From assembly GCA_015068455.1 (NCBI GenBank), contig SVKO01000008.1, positions 1 to 64,000 of the forward strand: a stretch of DNA of 64,000 bases. The letters run 5' to 3'. This stretch comes from Oscillospiraceae bacterium (GTDB lineage: Bacteria; Bacillota; Clostridia; Oscillospirales; Oscillospiraceae). The first letter of the stretch is position 1, and the number at the start of each line of letters is the position of its first letter. This document shows, piece after piece, positions 9,500-19,090 of the stretch. A model generated the notes under the pieces. It searched no databases. It was not told the DNA's origin and saw only the letters and a list, made by a program, of their open reading frames with translations. The translations under genes and the position numbers were made by a program.

Positions 9500-9841
9500 T
9501 TAAACGAGCTCGATGATGGCCATCTCCGCTGCGTCGCCGCGGCGGGGGCCGATACGGACGACTCTGGTGTAGCCGCCGTTGCGCTCGGCATAGCCGGGTG
9601 CGATCTCTTTGAACAGCTTCTGCGCCACATCCTCTTTGGTGATGTAGGCCAGAGCTCTGCGATAGGCAGCCAGGTCGCCCTTCTTGCCCAGGGTGATCAT
9701 CTTCTCGACCACGGGCTGCACCTCTTTGGCTCTGTAGAAGGTCGTCTCAAGCTTGCCGTAGGCCAGCAGATCGGTGGTGAGCTGGCGGAGCATCGCTTTT
9801 CTCTGATCGCTGGTCTTGCCGAGTTTGCGAGTTCCGAACAT
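9500..9841 (-). CDS. rplQ: 50S ribosomal protein L17
   Basis: Large-subunit protein, 113 residues, starting [21 protein letters not shown], which is the conserved L17 N-terminus with the usual opening R-K-L-G-x-x-x-x-x-R. Length is normal for Firmicutes. It is the last gene of the alpha operon and lies 32 bp after rpoA. A double hairpin follows the stop. Confidence 0.96.
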   Translation of the reverse strand: MFGTRKLGKTSDQRKAMLRQLTTDLLAYGKLETTFYRAKEVQPVVEKMITLGKKGDLAAYRRALAYITKEDVAQKLFKEIAPGYAERNGGYTRVVRIGPRRGDAAEMAIIELV

Positions 9842-9873
9842 ATCGGTTATCCTCCTTCTTCCAAGGTAAAAAC

Positions 9874-10839
9874 TTAACTGTTGTTTGCGCCGGAGTCATC
9901 GCTGGCCAGGCTGAGGCCCATCATCGCCAGCTTGTTCTGCACCTCTTCCAGGGACTTGCGGCCCATATTGCGGACCTTCATCATATCCTCGCCGGTTCTG
10001 GAAATCAGATCCTCGACGTTGTTGATGTTGGCGCGCTTGAGGCAGTTGAAGCTGCGGACCGAAAGATCCAGTTCCTCGATGGTGAGCTCCAGAACGCTGG
10101 ACTTCTTGGGCGCGTCCTTCTCGACCACGATGGACTTGCTGGACACGGCCTGGCTCAGGTCGGTGAACAGGGTCAGGTGGTCGCACAGGATCTTGGCGCC
10201 CAGAGACACGGCGTCTCTGGCAGAAATGGTGGAGTTTGTCCAGACCTCGAGCGTCAGCTTGTCGTAGTCGGTCATGTTGCCCACACGGGTGTTCTCCACG
10301 GTGTAGTTGACCTTATAGACAGGCGTATAAATGGAATCGACCGCAATGGTGCCGATGGGCATGGACGGGGTCTTGTTCCGGTCAGCCGGGACATAGCCGC
10401 GTCCGTGGCTCAGCGTGATTTCCATGCTGAGGGTGGCGTCCGGGCCCAGAGAGCAGATATGCAGCTCCGGGTTGAGGATCTCCACCTCGCCGTCGGCTTT
10501 GATGTCGCCCGCGGTGACTTCGCATTCGCCCGCGGCGTCGATATAGACGGTCTTGGTGCCTTCGCAGTGCAGCCGGGTGATCAGCTTCTTGACATTCAGG
10601 ACGATCTCCGTCACGTCCTCACGAACGCCGGGGATGGTCGAGAACTCATGCTGCACGCCGGCGATCTTGATGGAGGTCGCCGCAGTGCCGGGCAGAGACG
10701 AAAGCAGGATCCGTCTGAGGGAGTTGCCGAGGGTCGTGCCGTAGCCGCGCTCCAGGGGCTCTACCACATATTTTCCATAGGCGCTGTTCTCCGGAGAGTC
10801 AAAACATTCAATTCGCCGCTTTTCAATTTCAATCATCAA
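9874..10839 (-). CDS. rpoA: DNA-directed RNA polymerase alpha subunit
   Basis: 321 residues (320 if the second of two adjacent ATGs is used). The N-terminal domain that starts RNA polymerase assembly carries [26 protein letters not shown] linker is followed by the alpha-CTD (about 250-310), which binds UP elements and activators, recognisable by [19 protein letters not shown] and [12 protein letters not shown]. Between rpsD and rplQ as in other Firmicutes. Confidence 0.98.
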   Translation of the reverse strand: MMIEIEKRRIECFDSPENSAYGKYVVEPLERGYGTTLGNSLRRILLSSLPGTAATSIKIAGVQHEFSTIPGVREDVTEIVLNVKKLITRLHCEGTKTVYIDAAGECEVTAGDIKADGEVEILNPELHICSLGPDATLSMEITLSHGRGYVPADRNKTPSMPIGTIAVDSIYTPVYKVNYTVENTRVGNMTDYDKLTLEVWTNSTISARDAVSLGAKILCDHLTLFTDLSQAVSSKSIVVEKDAPKKSSVLELTIEELDLSVRSFNCLKRANINNVEDLISRTGEDMMKVRNMGRKSLEEVQNKLAMMGLSLASDDSGANNS

Positions 10840-10857
10840 ATACCCTCCTTACAATCT

Positions 10858-10877
10858 TACGAAGCACGCGCTTCGTA
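10858..10877. other. Hairpin between rpsD and rpoA
   Basis: Perfect 8-bp stem TACGAAGC/GCTTCGTA with a four-base loop in the 74-bp gap. It could tune the ratio of rpoA to upstream ribosomal genes (inference). Confidence 0.5.
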
Positions 10878-10913
10878 GCCAATGTCAGCTTTCCAATAAA
10901 CGAGGGTCTAACT

Positions 10914-11510
10914 TTATTTGGAGTACAACTCGACGATCAGATGCTCGGCGATCTCGAAGTCGATATCCTCCTTGGCGGGCAGGCCGATGACCTTGCCCTG
11001 CAGGGTGTTGGTATCGCGGTCGAGCCACTTGGGAGCGGTCACGAAGGCGTTGTCCTCCTTCATCTTCTTAAAGCGGTTGTTGGAGCAGCTCTTCTCGCAA
11101 ACAGCGATCACGTCGCCCACACGAACCATATAGGAGGGGATGTTGACGCGCTTGCCGTTGACGGTGTAATGACCGTGGTTGACGAGCTGGCGCGCTTCGC
11201 GGCGGGTGGAGGCGAAGCCCAGACGGTACACGACGTTGTCCAGGCGGCGCTCGATGAGGCTCAGAAGGACCTCACCGGTGTTGCCCTCGGCGCGGGCAGC
11301 CTTCTCGTAGTAACCGCGGAACTGCTTTTCCAGAATGCCATAGACGAACTTGACCTTCTGCTTTTCCGTCAGCTGCATCGCATATTCGGATTTCTTCGCT
11401 CTTCTCTGGCCGCCGGGATGCTTGTTGGATTCCTTGGAGTAACCCATGGCCCCGGGAGACACGCCCAGAGTTCTGCAGCGCTTAAGAACAGGCTGAGTAT
11501 TCTTTGCCAT
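10914..11510 (-). CDS. rpsD: 30S ribosomal protein S4
   Basis: Primary 16S rRNA-binding assembly protein, 198 residues. The S4 RNA-binding domain lies at about 88-150 (RRLDNVVYRLGFASTRREARQLVNHGHYTVNG). The N-terminal region has only one Cys near its start (CRTLG), so it is the zinc-free form. In B. subtilis rpsD is separate from this operon; here it sits between rpsK and rpoA, as in many Clostridia and in E. coli. Confidence 0.97.
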   Translation of the reverse strand: MAKNTQPVLKRCRTLGVSPGAMGYSKESNKHPGGQRRAKKSEYAMQLTEKQKVKFVYGILEKQFRGYYEKAARAEGNTGEVLLSLIERRLDNVVYRLGFASTRREARQLVNHGHYTVNGKRVNIPSYMVRVGDVIAVCEKSCSNNRFKKMKEDNAFVTAPKWLDRDTNTLQGKVIGLPAKEDIDFEIAEHLIVELYSK

Positions 11511-11534
11511 AACTGAATTATCCTCCTTGCTAGA

Positions 11535-11936
11535 TTAAACGCGACGGCGCTTGGGGGGACGGCAGCCATTGTGAGGAATGGGCGTGACGTCCTTGATCAT
11601 AACGACTTCCAGGCCGGCGGACTGCAGCGCACGGATGGCGGCTTCACGTCCCTGACCGGGGCCCTTGACGAAAACCTCGACCGTCTTGAGGCCGCAGTTA
11701 TCGATGGCAGCCTTGGCCGCCGTCTCTGCGCACATCTGTGCGGCGTACGGGGTGGACTTTCTGCTGCCGCGGAAGCCGAGGCCGCCGGAGGAGGCCCAGC
11801 TCAGCGCATTGCCGTTGAGGTCGGTAATGGTGACCATGGTGTTGTTAAAGGAAGCACGGATATGGGCGGCACCCTTTTCGATGTTCTTGCGCTCTCTGCG
11901 GCGCTTGATTACCTTTTTCGCATTCGCTTTTGCCAT
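11535..11936 (-). CDS. rpsK: 30S ribosomal protein S11
   Basis: Platform protein of the small subunit, 133 residues. Typical core ([21 protein letters not shown]) and the conserved C-terminus [13 protein letters not shown]. Between rpsM and rpsD. Confidence 0.97.
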   Translation of the reverse strand: MAKANAKKVIKRRRERKNIEKGAAHIRASFNNTMVTITDLNGNALSWASSGGLGFRGSRKSTPYAAQMCAETAAKAAIDNCGLKTVEVFVKGPGQGREAAIRALQSAGLEVVMIKDVTPIPHNGCRPPKRRRV

Positions 11937-11950
11937 CTCATATCCCTCCC

Positions 11951-12319
11951 TTACTTCTTCTTATTCGCAATGGTCTTCTTCGGACCCTTGCGGGTGCGGG
12001 CGTTGGTCTTGGTGCGCTGACCGCGGACCGGAAGGCCTCTTCTGTGGCGGACGCCACGATAGCAGCCGATCTCGGTGAGGCGCTTGATGTTCATCGCGAC
12101 CTCGCGGCGCAGATCGCCCTCGATGGTGTAGTTCCGGTCGATGACGTCACGAAGCGCAGCTTCGTCGGCCTCGGTCAGGTCCTTCACGCGGGTGTCGGGG
12201 TTGACGCCGGCGGCAGCCAGGATGTCGCTCGCGCTCTTACGGCCGATGCCATAGATATAGGTCAGGCCGATTTCAATTCTTTTATCACGGGGCAGGTCGA
12301 TACCAGCAATACGTGCCAT
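11951..12319 (-). CDS. rpsM: 30S ribosomal protein S13
   Basis: Head protein contacting the P-site tRNA and L5, 122 residues. Starts [24 protein letters not shown] and ends with the conserved [18 protein letters not shown] plus a lysine-rich tail. Confidence 0.97.
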   Translation of the reverse strand: MARIAGIDLPRDKRIEIGLTYIYGIGRKSASDILAAAGVNPDTRVKDLTEADEAALRDVIDRNYTIEGDLRREVAMNIKRLTEIGCYRGVRHRRGLPVRGQRTKTNARTRKGPKKTIANKKK

Positions 12320-12339
12320 GTTTCTTAAAGCACCTCCTA

Positions 12340-12453
12340 TTAGCCTTGTCTCTGCTTATGCTTGGGATTTTCGCAAATTACCATAACGCGGCCCTTGCGC
12401 TTGATGACCTTGCATTTTTCGCACATGGGCTTCACGGACGGTCTAACTTTCAT
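12340..12453 (-). CDS. rpmJ: 50S ribosomal protein L36 (zinc-binding form)
   Basis: A 37-residue gene found by reading the gap between infA and rpsM. It begins [20 protein letters not shown] and ends KHKQRQG. The zinc ligands C11, C14, C27 and H32 are all present, so this is the C+ form. ATG at 12453, TAA at 12340, with GGAGG upstream. Confidence 0.96.
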   Translation of the reverse strand: MKVRPSVKPMCEKCKVIKRKGRVMVICENPKHKQRQG

Positions 12454-12488
12454 ACTGTTTAACCTCCATTTGAGCAGATGTTCTCTGA

Positions 12489-12707
12489 TTACTTGTTTCT
12501 CCAGATGATCCGGCCGATGGTCAAATCATAGGGAGAGATCTGAACTTTTACCTTATCACCGGTCAAGATTTTGATAAAATTCATTCTCAGCTTGCCGGAA
12601 ATATGCGCCAGAATCGTGTGTCCATTGCCGATGTCGACCTTGAACATCGCGTTCGGCAGTGCATCTGTAACGATGCCCTCAAGTTCGATTACGTCGTCTT
12701 TTGCCAA
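12489..12707 (-). CDS. infA: Translation initiation factor IF-1 (TTG start)
   Basis: OB-fold factor that blocks the A site during initiation. The start is a TTG at 12707 behind AGGAGG (12714-12719), giving the family length of 72 residues, [18 protein letters not shown]. The longer upstream reading frame overlaps the KOW-domain gene and is rejected. The core motif [21 protein letters not shown] is intact. The TTG start may keep its synthesis low compared with its ribosomal neighbours (inference). Confidence 0.95.
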   Translation of the reverse strand: MAKDDVIELEGIVTDALPNAMFKVDIGNGHTILAHISGKLRMNFIKILTGDKVKVQISPYDLTIGRIIWRNK

Positions 12708-12711
12708 GTTT

Positions 12712-12999
12712 TTAACCTCCTTGGTTTTGAGAGCGGAAGGTTTGGCGCTCCCGCGCCAGAGCCTTTCGTAATTGGGCATTGAGTACCTGATCGCCGGATT
12801 TGAGCTTCCGGACGATCTCCGATTCATTCTGTTCGACGCGGAGAAGATGCTTGCGCTTCTTCCGCTTGGGACGCTCCAGCGTCCGGTCCTTGCCGTTCGC
12901 GAGCAGGGCGTACACGCCTTCTGTTCCGATCACATAGAACAGTTCTCCCCTGTCGCGGCCGGCCGTGGACACGACCAGATCCGAAACGTTCAGCTCCAT
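12712..12999 (-). CDS. KOW-domain RNA-binding protein (L14e/L6e-like)
   Basis: A 95-residue basic protein beginning [20 protein letters not shown]. The KOW-type beta-barrel is at about 5-45. A very basic patch follows ([10 protein letters not shown]) and a C-terminal helical, Arg-rich tail. Genes of this type sit between map and infA in many Clostridia; the role is probably rRNA or mRNA binding in translation, but it is not experimentally defined as far as I know. The stop is 4 bp before the infA start, and map ends one base upstream. Confidence 0.8.
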   Translation of the reverse strand: MELNVSDLVVSTAGRDRGELFYVIGTEGVYALLANGKDRTLERPKRKKRKHLLRVEQNESEIVRKLKSGDQVLNAQLRKALARERQTFRSQNQGG

Positions 13000-13000
13000 C

Positions 13001-13756
13001 TCAGCGTCTTTCAGTGACGGTGAGGATTTCCGGCTCGCCGTCTGTAACGAGCACAGTATTCTCATAGTGGGCCGACAGCTTACCGTCGCAGGTGACGGTG
13101 GTCCAGCGGTCATGCAGGACCCGCACCTCGCAGTCGCCCTCGTTGACCATCGGTTCGATGGCGAGGGTCATGCCGCGGATCAGCCTCGGTCCTCTGCCGG
13201 GAGTGCCGAAATTGGGGACCTCCGGTTCCTCATGCAGGTTTGCGCCCACACCGTGACCCACAAAGCTGCGGACCACGGAGAAGCCGTTGGCCTCGACATA
13301 CGACTGGATCGCATGTCCGATGTCAGAGACTCGGCATCCCTGACGTGCGAATTTCACGCCCTCAAAGAAGCTGCGCCGGGTGACATCTATGAGTTTTTGT
13401 GCGGTGGGTGAGATCTTCCCGCAGGGGAAGGTCCCGGCACAATCGCCCGTGAACCCGTTCCACATGGCGCCGACGTCCACCGAAACGACATCGCCCTCCT
13501 TCAGCACCCGGTTGCCGGGAATGCCGTGGATGACCACATCGTTGACGGAGATGCAGGCGCTAGCGGGGAATCCGCCGTAGTTCAGGAACGTGGGCGTTGC
13601 ACCCTGCGACACGATATAATCGTGGACTGCCTTATTGATCTGAGCGGTTGTGACGCCAGGCCTTACCATCTCCCCTGCCAAAGCACGGGCTGCCGCGGTA
13701 ATTTCACAGGCACGGCGCATGATCTCGATCTCTTTTGGGCTTTTCACAGGAATCAT
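13001..13756 (-). CDS. map: Type I methionine aminopeptidase
   Basis: Removes the initiator Met from new proteins. The chosen ATG at 13756 gives 251 residues; a GTG at 13762 that overlaps the adk stop is a possible alternative start. Metal ligands are visible: the two Asp in VDVGAMWNGFTGDCAGTF, the His in GHGVGANLHEEP, and the Glu in LAIEPMV and HYENTVL. The short N-terminus without a zinc finger is the bacterial type Ia form. Follows adk, as usual in Gram-positive spc operons. Confidence 0.95.
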   Translation of the reverse strand: MIPVKSPKEIEIMRRACEITAAARALAGEMVRPGVTTAQINKAVHDYIVSQGATPTFLNYGGFPASACISVNDVVIHGIPGNRVLKEGDVVSVDVGAMWNGFTGDCAGTFPCGKISPTAQKLIDVTRRSFFEGVKFARQGCRVSDIGHAIQSYVEANGFSVVRSFVGHGVGANLHEEPEVPNFGTPGRGPRLIRGMTLAIEPMVNEGDCEVRVLHDRWTTVTCDGKLSAHYENTVLVTDGEPEILTVTERR

Positions 13757-13758
13757 GT

Positions 13759-14391
13759 TCACACACCCAAAGCTGTCATAATATCACGAGTCACATCTTC
13801 AATGGGCTGATTTCCCTCGATAAGCCGGAGCTTGCCGAGCTTCTGGTAGAAGCCCTTGAGTGCCTCGGTTTCCTGGTGGAACACCTCCAGACGATGCCGC
13901 ACCGTTTCCGGGGTATCGTCCCTGCGGATCACCAGGGGTCCGCCGCAGACGTCGCAGACGCCTTCATTCTTCGGCGGGTTCGCGCTGATGTGATAGCTCG
14001 AACCGCAGCCGGAGCAGACGCGGCGGCCGGTCATTCTCGGCTCGATGATTGCGTCGTCGATCTCAATGGAGATCACGCTGTCGATCCGGATGCCGGTATC
14101 TTCCAGGGCCTGCGCCTGGGGGATCGTGCGGGGCATTCCGTCGAGAATGTAACCGCCGCGGCAATCCTCCTGATCCAGCCGTTCGCTGACGATGCCGATG
14201 ATGACATCGTCAGGAACAAGCAGGCCCTGATCCATGAACGCTTTGGCCTTGAGGCCTGTCTGCGTTCCATTTTTGATTGCTTCACGCAGAATGTTTCCGG
14301 TGGAGATGGTCGGGATGCCCAGCTTCTCGCTGATTCTCTCGGCCTGAGTTCCTTTTCCGGCGCCGGGTGCGCCCAACAGGATCAGTCTCAT
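13759..14391 (-). CDS. adk: Adenylate kinase (zinc-lid form)
   Basis: Interconverts AMP plus ATP and two ADP. 210 residues. P-loop GAPGAGKGT at 7-15; AMP-binding region (about 30-60); LID with four Cys at 126, 129, 146 and 149 in CSGC and CDVC, the zinc-binding lid of Gram-positive adenylate kinases. The adk stop overlaps the alternative GTG start of map. Confidence 0.97.
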   Translation of the reverse strand: MRLILLGAPGAGKGTQAERISEKLGIPTISTGNILREAIKNGTQTGLKAKAFMDQGLLVPDDVIIGIVSERLDQEDCRGGYILDGMPRTIPQAQALEDTGIRIDSVISIEIDDAIIEPRMTGRRVCSGCGSSYHISANPPKNEGVCDVCGGPLVIRRDDTPETVRHRLEVFHQETEALKGFYQKLGKLRLIEGNQPIEDVTRDIMTALGV

Positions 14392-14406
14392 AGATTCTCC
14401 TCCGGA

Positions 14407-15696
14407 TTATTCCAGGAAGCCCTTGTAGTGACGCATCATCATCTGCGCCTCGATCGCCGCCATGGTCTCGATCGCAACGCCGACCACGATGATGACGGAG
14501 GTACCGCCGATGGACAGCGAATTGATCTTGAAGATGTTGCCGGTAATGATCGGCAGCAGGGCGACAACGGCCAGATACAGCGCGCCGAAGATGGTGATCT
14601 TATTGATGACCTTGCCGATGAACTCGGAGGTCGGGCGGCCCGGACGGAAGCCGGGAATGAAGCCGCCGTTCTTCTTCATGTTGTTCGCGATCTCCACGGG
14701 GTTGTACTGGATCGACGAATAGAAGTAGGAGAAGAAGATGATAAGCAGGAAGTAGCAGATCGCATAGACCGTGCTGGTGTTGGACCAGATGTTGCGGTAA
14801 GCCCAACTGGTCTTGTCGCCGTTGACGAACGCATGGATCGTGGCGGGCATGGAAGCGATGGACTGTGCGAAGATGATGGGCAGAACACCGGACATGTTGA
14901 CCTTGATGGGCAGATAGGTGTTCTGGCCGCCGTAGACCTTGCGGCCCACAACGCGCTTTGCATACTGCACGGGCAGACGGCGCTCGGAGTTGTCGATGAA
15001 CACGATCAGAATGATCAGAGCCAGCATGCCGAGCAGCATCAGCAGGTACTTGTACCAGGTATGGGCGGGGTCCGCCACAACGTTGGTGAAAATGGTGCTG
15101 ACGCCGGAGGGGATGCGGGAAATGATGTTGGCAAACAGGATCATGGAGATGCCGTTGCCGATGCCGAATTCCGTGATCTGCTCGCCCAGCCACATGACGA
15201 ACGCAGAGCCGGCGGTGAACGCCAGGATAATGACGAACATGTAGGGCCAGATCTTGGTGGTGGTCAGCATGCTGGGATCGGAGTTGCGGAGCATGAAGTA
15301 GTAGCTCATGCCAAGAATAACGCCAAGACCAACCGTGGTGTAACGGGTGATCCGATTGATCTTCTCGCGGCCCTCCTCGCCGCCCTCCTTGCTCAGGCGC
15401 TCCAGAGCGGGGATGGCAACGGTGAGAAGCTGGATAATGATGGATGCGTTGATATAGGGCTGGATGGACAGCGCCAGGACGGTGGCTCTGGACAGAGCGG
15501 AGCCGGACATGGCGTTGAGCAGGCCCAGAACGGTATCGGACAGGTTGGCGTTGAAGTATTCATTCAGCAGTTCAACGTTGACGTAAGGTACGGGTACCGC
15601 GTTGCCGATGCGGTAGATCAGAAGGATCAGCAGAACGAAGAGCAGCTTTTTGCGCAGCTCGGGAATTTTCCAGGCATTTCGCAGTGTAGTAAACAC
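14407..15696 (-). CDS. secY: Protein translocase subunit SecY
   Basis: Pore of the Sec translocon in the cytoplasmic membrane, 429 residues with about ten transmembrane helices. Begins MFTTLRNAWKIPELRKKLLFV and ends in the conserved C-terminal region EIANNMKKNGGFIPGFRPGRPT followed by two helices. Starts with GTG at 15696 directly after the rplO stop codon, so it is probably translationally coupled. Ribosome-site sequence GAGGTGG lies in the end of rplO. Confidence 0.97.
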   Translation of the reverse strand: MFTTLRNAWKIPELRKKLLFVLLILLIYRIGNAVPVPYVNVELLNEYFNANLSDTVLGLLNAMSGSALSRATVLALSIQPYINASIIIQLLTVAIPALERLSKEGGEEGREKINRITRYTTVGLGVILGMSYYFMLRNSDPSMLTTTKIWPYMFVIILAFTAGSAFVMWLGEQITEFGIGNGISMILFANIISRIPSGVSTIFTNVVADPAHTWYKYLLMLLGMLALIILIVFIDNSERRLPVQYAKRVVGRKVYGGQNTYLPIKVNMSGVLPIIFAQSIASMPATIHAFVNGDKTSWAYRNIWSNTSTVYAICYFLLIIFFSYFYSSIQYNPVEIANNMKKNGGFIPGFRPGRPTSEFIGKVINKITIFGALYLAVVALLPIITGNIFKINSLSIGGTSVIIVVGVAIETMAAIEAQMMMRHYKGFLE

Positions 15697-16137
15697 TTAC
15701 ACCACCTCAGCCTTTCCACCTGCCTGCTCGATCTTCGCCTTGGCAGATTCGGAGAAAGCGGCTGCCTTCACGGTGAGCTTCTTCTCGAGCTTGCCGTTGG
15801 ACAGGACCTTCAGGCCGTACTTGCAGTCGTGGATGATGCCCTTCTCGATGAGAGCCTGAGCATCGACCACAGCGCCGTCGTCAAATGCGTTGAGGGCGGC
15901 GACGTTGACAGCGGTCAGGGGCTTGGCATAGATGTTGTTGAAGCCGCGCTTCGGAACGCGGCGGGCCAGAGGCATCTGGCCGCCTTCGAAGCCGATGCGG
16001 ACCTTGCCGCCGGAACGGGCCTTCTGGCCTTTGTGGCCGCGGCCTGCGGTCTTGCCGTTGCCGGTGCCGCAGCCACGACCCTTCCGCTTACCGACCTTGG
16101 TGGAGCCAAAGACGGGAGAAAGTTCGTGTAATTCCAT
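15697..16137 (-). CDS. rplO: 50S ribosomal protein L15
   Basis: 146 residues, Gly/Arg/Lys-rich N-terminus ([28 protein letters not shown]) and conserved [18 protein letters not shown]. Late assembly protein of the 50S subunit. The stop abuts the GTG start of secY. Confidence 0.97.
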   Translation of the reverse strand: MELHELSPVFGSTKVGKRKGRGCGTGNGKTAGRGHKGQKARSGGKVRIGFEGGQMPLARRVPKRGFNNIYAKPLTAVNVAALNAFDDGAVVDAQALIEKGIIHDCKYGLKVLSNGKLEKKLTVKAAAFSESAKAKIEQAGGKAEVV

Positions 16138-16148
16138 GGTGTGCCTCC

Positions 16149-16328
16149 TTATTCCACTTCAGTGACTTCCAGCAGATAGCCGATCTTCGCGATCTTGCCG
16201 CGGGTCTGATCGTTATCGGGCTGGACGGTAACCTGGCCGATGCGGCGCAGGCCCAGGGATTCGGCCGTGGCGATATGCTTCTTCAGACGGCCGTTGAGGC
16301 TCTTGACGAGTTTGATTTTCAGCATCAT
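16149..16328 (-). CDS. rpmD: 50S ribosomal protein L30
   Basis: A 59-residue gene read in the gap between rpsE and rplO. The protein starts [19 protein letters not shown] and ends [10 protein letters not shown]. The family signature appears as KIKLVKS and LGLRRIGQ. Two adjacent ATGs (16328 and 16325) follow AAGGAGGG, and either could be used. Position is the standard one. Confidence 0.95.
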   Translation of the reverse strand: MMLKIKLVKSLNGRLKKHIATAESLGLRRIGQVTVQPDNDQTRGKIAKIGYLLEVTEVE

Positions 16329-16340
16329 TTCGAGCCCTCC

Positions 16341-16859
16341 TTAACCGACGATCTCTTCGGGGCTCTTGCCGCGCACGCGGGCCACCTCGGTGGCGTCGCG
16401 CAGAGACATCAGGCCCTGCATGGTCGCCTTGACAACGTTCTGGGGATTGTTGGAACGAAGGCACTTGGTACGGATGTTGGAAATACCGACCGCTTCCATG
16501 ACAGCGCGGACCGCGCCGCCGGCGATGACGCCGGTACCGACAGCCGCCGGCTTGAGCAGCACGCTGCCCGCGCCGTAGACGCCGATGACCTCATGGGGAA
16601 TGGTGGTGCCGGAAAGGGTGATCTTGACCATGTTCTTCTTCGCGTCGGCGATGCCCTTGAGGATGGCTTCGGAAACTTCCGACGCCTTGCCCAGGCCGTA
16701 GCCCACGGTGCCCTTGCCGTCGCCCACGACGACCAGCGCCGAGAACTTCATGACACGGCCGCCCTTGACGGTCTTGGAAACACGGTTCAGGTAGACAACC
16801 TTTTCGATGAATTCGGGAGCAGCTTCCTGCTGACGATCTCTGTTGTTGTAGTAAGCCAT
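16341..16859 (-). CDS. rpsE: 30S ribosomal protein S5
   Basis: Decoding-accuracy protein, 172 residues. The N-terminal double-stranded-RNA-like domain has [22 protein letters not shown] and the C-terminal domain has [20 protein letters not shown]. Normal length. Confidence 0.97.
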   Translation of the reverse strand: MAYYNNRDRQQEAAPEFIEKVVYLNRVSKTVKGGRVMKFSALVVVGDGKGTVGYGLGKASEVSEAILKGIADAKKNMVKITLSGTTIPHEVIGVYGAGSVLLKPAAVGTGVIAGGAVRAVMEAVGISNIRTKCLRSNNPQNVVKATMQGLMSLRDATEVARVRGKSPEEIVG

Positions 16860-16877
16860 AGTATCTTCCTCCCTGCC

Positions 16878-17237
16878 TTAAAACTCGAGTCCGCCTTCGC
16901 GGGCGCCCTCGGCGAGAGCAGCCACACGACCGTGGAAGATATAGCCGCCGCGGTCGAAGACGACCGTCTTGATGCCCTTGTCCAGGGCACGCTCGGCGAC
17001 GAGCTTACCGACCTTCTTGGCCGCCTCGCAGTTGCCTGCGGCGCCCTCAAAGGACTTATCCAGGGTAGACGCGGAGGCCAGGGTGACGCCGTTGACGTCG
17101 TCGATGACCTGGGCGTAGATGTTAGCATTGGAGCGGAATACGTTCAGGCGAGGTCTTTCGGGCGTGCCGGAGATCTTGCCGCGAACTCTGGTATGGCGCT
17201 TCAGGCGCTGGGCGTTCTTGTCAATTTTCTTAACCAT
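16878..17237 (-). CDS. rplR: 50S ribosomal protein L18
   Basis: 5S rRNA-binding protein, 119 residues, with [20 protein letters not shown] and the conserved C-terminal [20 protein letters not shown]. Works with L5, encoded upstream, in 5S RNA docking. Confidence 0.97.
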   Translation of the reverse strand: MVKKIDKNAQRLKRHTRVRGKISGTPERPRLNVFRSNANIYAQVIDDVNGVTLASASTLDKSFEGAAGNCEAAKKVGKLVAERALDKGIKTVVFDRGGYIFHGRVAALAEGAREGGLEF

Positions 17238-17253
17238 TTAGGCACACCTCCTG

Positions 17254-17799
17254 TTATTTCTTACCGCCGGCCTTGCCTTCTTTGCGGCGAATGACCTCGG
17301 TAGCGTATTTGATGCCCTTGCCCTTATAAGGCTCGGGGGGTCTGAGCCCTCTGACCTCAGCAGCGAACTGGCCGACCTTCTGCTTGTCGGGGCCGCTGAT
17401 GACGATCTTGTTGGGGGCGGGAACGTCGATGGTGATGCCGTCGATCTCGTCAACCTTGACAGGATGGGAATAGCCCAGGTTCAGGACCAGGGTCTTGCCT
17501 TCCTTGGCCGCACGGTAACCGACGCCGTTGACCTCGAGTTCCTTGCTGAAGCCCTTGTCGGTGCCGTTGACCATGTTCGCAAGCAGCGTACGGGTCAGGC
17601 CGTGCAGGCTTCTGTGGATGCGGTCGTCGCTGGGACGCTCCACCGTGATGGTGTCGCCGTCGCGCTTGATGACCATTTCAGTGTTGAGCTGGCCGCTCAG
17701 GGTGCCCTTGGGGCCGGTCACAGTGACGAAGTTCTTCTCGTCGATCTCCACCTTGACGCCTGCAGGTACAGTGATGGGCATTTTGCCGATTCTAGACAT
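17254..17799 (-). CDS. rplF: 50S ribosomal protein L6
   Basis: 181 residues with two L6 repeats and the signature [27 protein letters not shown] near the C-terminus. Starts [15 protein letters not shown]. Binds 23S rRNA near the GTPase centre. Confidence 0.97.
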   Translation of the reverse strand: MSRIGKMPITVPAGVKVEIDEKNFVTVTGPKGTLSGQLNTEMVIKRDGDTITVERPSDDRIHRSLHGLTRTLLANMVNGTDKGFSKELEVNGVGYRAAKEGKTLVLNLGYSHPVKVDEIDGITIDVPAPNKIVISGPDKQKVGQFAAEVRGLRPPEPYKGKGIKYATEVIRRKEGKAGGKK

Positions 17800-17811
17800 A
17801 CTGTTACCTCC

Positions 17812-18210
17812 TTACCATACAAACGCCAGGACTTCGCCGCCGATGTGCAGCTTGCGGGCTGCCTTATCGGTCATGACGCCTTGGGACGTGGATACGATGG
17901 CGATGCCGAGGCCCTTGAGAACGCGGGGCAGCTCGTCAGCGCCGGCATAAACGCGCAGGCCGGGCTTGGAAACGCGGCGCAGGCCGGTGATAACCTTTTC
18001 CTTGTTGCCAAGGTACTTGAGCGTGATGTGAATGATGCCCTGGGTGCCGTTGTCCTCCACGGTGAAGGCCTTGATGTAGCCCTCGTCGAGCAGGATCTGA
18101 GCGATGGACTTCTTCAGATTGGAAGCGGGCACATCGACGCTGTCGTGCTTTGCAGAGTTTGCATTTCTGATTCTGGTCAGCATATCTGCAACGGGATCGG
18201 TGATTTGCAT
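17812..18210 (-). CDS. rpsH: 30S ribosomal protein S8
   Basis: Primary 16S rRNA-binding protein, 132 residues from ATG 18210 ([18 protein letters not shown]), which has GGAGGAG upstream. The upstream in-frame extension is rejected because the family starts here. Ends in GGEVLAFVW. It is preceded by an unusually long 119-bp gap after rpsN that contains a stem-loop. Confidence 0.96.
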   Translation of the reverse strand: MQITDPVADMLTRIRNANSAKHDSVDVPASNLKKSIAQILLDEGYIKAFTVEDNGTQGIIHITLKYLGNKEKVITGLRRVSKPGLRVYAGADELPRVLKGLGIAIVSTSQGVMTDKAARKLHIGGEVLAFVW

Positions 18211-18264
18211 TAGATACTCCTCCTTTATGAAGTTACGGAACAAATCCGTTCAGACGCCAGAGTA

Positions 18265-18306
18265 TCAGAGGAATGTAAACCGAGAACCGGTTCCATTTTC
18301 CTCTGA
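18265..18306. other. Stem-loop in the rpsN-rpsH spacer
   Basis: Inverted repeat TCAGAGGAA (18265-18273) / TTCCTCTGA (18298-18306) around a 24-base loop that itself holds the palindrome GAACCGGTTC. The 119-bp spacer is long for this operon, where most gaps are under 30 bp. No gene is seen in it. Confidence 0.55.
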
Positions 18307-18329
18307 CTTCTGATGTCCGTGATGCTTTT

Positions 18330-18515
18330 TTACCAGCTTGCCTTGCGCACGCCGGGGATCTGGCCCTTATAAGCCAGCTCGCGGAAGCAGATACGGCAAA
18401 CGCCGAAATCACGCAGATAAGCGTGGGGTCTTCCGCAGATCTTGCAGCGGTTGTAATGACGGGAAGAGAACTTCGGGTCTTTCTGCTGCTTCAAAACCAT
18501 TGCTTTTCTTGCCAT
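18330..18515 (-). CDS. rpsN: 30S ribosomal protein S14 type Z (zinc-binding)
   Basis: 61 residues from ATG 18515 ([16 protein letters not shown]). Zinc ligands C24, C27, C40 and C43 appear in CKICGRPH and CRICF, so it is the short C+ form. The longer upstream frame overlaps the end of rplE and lacks support. Confidence 0.96.
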   Translation of the reverse strand: MARKAMVLKQQKDPKFSSRHYNRCKICGRPHAYLRDFGVCRICFRELAYKGQIPGVRKASW

Positions 18516-18532
18516 AGCTTCAATCCTCCAAA

Positions 18533-19072
18533 TCAAGCGTAGAACGGGGCGCCGACCATCTTCAGAAGCTCCTTGGCTTCTTCATCGGTCTCGGCGGTGG
18601 TGCAGATGCAGATATCCATACCACGAATCTTGTCGATCTTGTCGTACTCGATCTCAGGGAAGATCAGCTGTTCCTTCAGGCCGAAGGCATAGTTGCCACG
18701 GCCGTCGAAGGCGTTGGGGTTGATGCCGCGGAAGTCGCGGACACGGGGCAGCGCCACATTGAAGGTGCGGTCCAGGAACTCCCACATCTTGTCGCCGCGC
18801 AGCGTCACCTTGACGCCGACGGTCTCGCCCTCACGAACCTTGAAGTTCGCAACGGACTTTCTCGCCTTGGTGGTGATGGGCTTCTGGCCGGTGATCTGGG
18901 CGACCTGCTTGCAGATCTCCTCGATCTCCTTGGCGTTGTTCTTGCTCTCGCCGCAGCCGACGTTCACGATGACCTTGTCGACCTTGGGGATCTGCATAAC
19001 GCTCTTGTACTGGAACTTCTCCATCAGAGCAGGAGCGATCTCAGCCTTGTACTTGTCATTCAGTCTTGCCAT
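18533..19072 (-). CDS. rplE: 50S ribosomal protein L5
   Basis: 5S rRNA-binding protein, 179 residues. Contains [20 protein letters not shown] and the conserved [20 protein letters not shown]. Contacts S13 and P-site tRNA. Normal length and place. Confidence 0.97.
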   Translation of the reverse strand: MARLNDKYKAEIAPALMEKFQYKSVMQIPKVDKVIVNVGCGESKNNAKEIEEICKQVAQITGQKPITTKARKSVANFKVREGETVGVKVTLRGDKMWEFLDRTFNVALPRVRDFRGINPNAFDGRGNYAFGLKEQLIFPEIEYDKIDKIRGMDICICTTAETDEEAKELLKMVGAPFYA

Positions 19073-19090
19073 AATTCAGCTCCTCCTCTC

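Noticed and set aside
13735-16131. Plus-strand frame of 798 codons opposite adk, secY and rplO
   Set aside because: Antisense shadow of highly conserved ribosomal-operon genes.
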